31,875 nt of DNA from RGIG3102 sp964525015. Its GTDB lineage: Bacteria > Bacillota > Clostridia > Oscillospirales > Ruminococcaceae. How positions within the stretch are numbered: the stretch's first letter is position 1; each line of letters opens with the position of its first letter. The position numbers and the translations under genes are program-made. Below are positions 31,658 through 31,875 of this stretch, piece by piece. Location: positions 1 through 31,875 of the forward strand of contig CAZGFY010000024.1 in the NCBI GenBank assembly GCA_964525015.1, written 5' to 3'. The notes beneath the pieces are model-generated. The model worked only from the letters and a program-made list of their open reading frames with translations. It ran no database searches and had not been told where the DNA came from.

Positions 31658-31875
31658 ATGAAAAAATTTTTAACACTAAAGTTAAGCAAAAAAACAATAA
31701 GTTTAATTTTAGCAGCAGCTATGACGATTAGCGTGGCAATGCCAGCTTTTGCATCTGTTACAGAAGGCTTACAAGGGGGAGATGCACAAATAAACATCGA
31801 GCAACTTCCTGATCCTGCTGAAGTTGAACCAACACCAGAGGTGACACCAACACCAGAGGCGACACCAACACCAGA
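31658..31875 (+). CDS. Secreted protein with PTPE repeats (partial, runs off the window)
   Basis: The ATG at 31658 follows AAGGAGATG (about 31641-31649). The first 72 codons are in the window and there is no stop. A Sec signal peptide is clear: basic MKKFLTLKLSKK, a hydrophobic core, and AMPAFA with the likely cut after Ala 32. A short acidic region (about 33-57) leads into PTPEVT/PTPEAT repeats, a proline-threonine linker common in secreted or wall-spanning proteins. The functional domain lies beyond the window, so no role can be given. The promoter has an unusual heptamer array. Confidence 0.9.
   Translation, partial: MKKFLTLKLSKKTISLILAAAMTISVAMPAFASVTEGLQGGDAQINIEQLPDPAEVEPTPEVTPTPEATPTP
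31829..31875 (+). repeat. 18-bp tandem repeat coding for PTPE(V/A)T
   Basis: Two full units (31829-31846 and 31847-31864) and part of a third follow CCAACACCAGAGGYGACA. They differ at one base. The array continues past the window edge. Confidence 0.95.

Noticed and set aside
31829..31875. Tandem 18-bp units as a possible CRISPR-like array
   Set aside because: There are no spacers; the units are contiguous and in frame, coding for PTPE(V/A)T.

Overview
The window looks like chromosome of a low-GC, Gram-positive Clostridia-type bacterium. Genes are AT-rich, most starts are preceded by AAAGGAG-type ribosome binding sites, GTG and TTG starts occur, the tRNA genes encode CCA, and the RNase P RNA has type A features. 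A Lachnospirales-like lineage would fit, but genus cannot be read from the sequence. No phage, insertion sequence, integrase or CRISPR array is visible.

Layout. 1-1840: end of the ATP synthase operon (atpD, atpC). 2113-7034: a small-molecule uptake and breakdown cassette, with a metal-dependent amidohydrolase, an MFS permease, a TetR regulator and a GPH-type symporter. 7212-7500: tRNA-Pro followed by a structured element that repeats the tRNA 3' end. 7584-9855: a small coiled-coil protein, a hemerythrin, RNase P RNA (minus strand) and an RluA-type pseudouridine synthase. 10022-14671: wall and housekeeping genes (membrane-anchored M23 peptidase, murA, a WalJ-like metallo-hydrolase, rlmH). 14704-15903 (minus): a SARP/BTAD-type regulator with a degenerate GGDEF-like tail. 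Divergent to it, 16207-21228 is a seven-gene type IV filament-like operon: transglutaminase-like lipoprotein, PilC/GspF platform protein, four small membrane or pilin-like proteins, and a PilT-type ATPase.

21276-21738: an HTH regulator divergent from a second small coiled-coil protein. 21778-23988 (minus): a CACHE-GGDEF-EAL protein. 24273-24553 (minus): tRNA-Arg, tRNA-His and tRNA-Gln. 24709-25846: a DUF1003 protein and inorganic pyrophosphatase. 25969-26910 (minus): a MerR regulator and an ECF transporter S component. 27067-31094: a membrane GGDEF protein, an M28 peptidase with a membrane hairpin, and lepA. The right edge holds a 272-bp two-armed inverted element and the start of a secreted PTPE-repeat protein.

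Themes. Two active-looking c-di-GMP enzymes (one EAL, one GGEEF) and a third, degenerate GGDEF-like domain lie near the filament operon and the secreted protein. The strongest unexplained signals are: the structured repeat at 31141-31412; four ATGTAAC heptamers at 22/31/11-bp steps before a promoter without a -35 box, which resembles SARP operator geometry; the tRNA-tail elements; a MerR-type 19-bp-spacer promoter shared with a divergent GGDEF gene; and paired operators at two other loci. All calls come from reading the sequence only.
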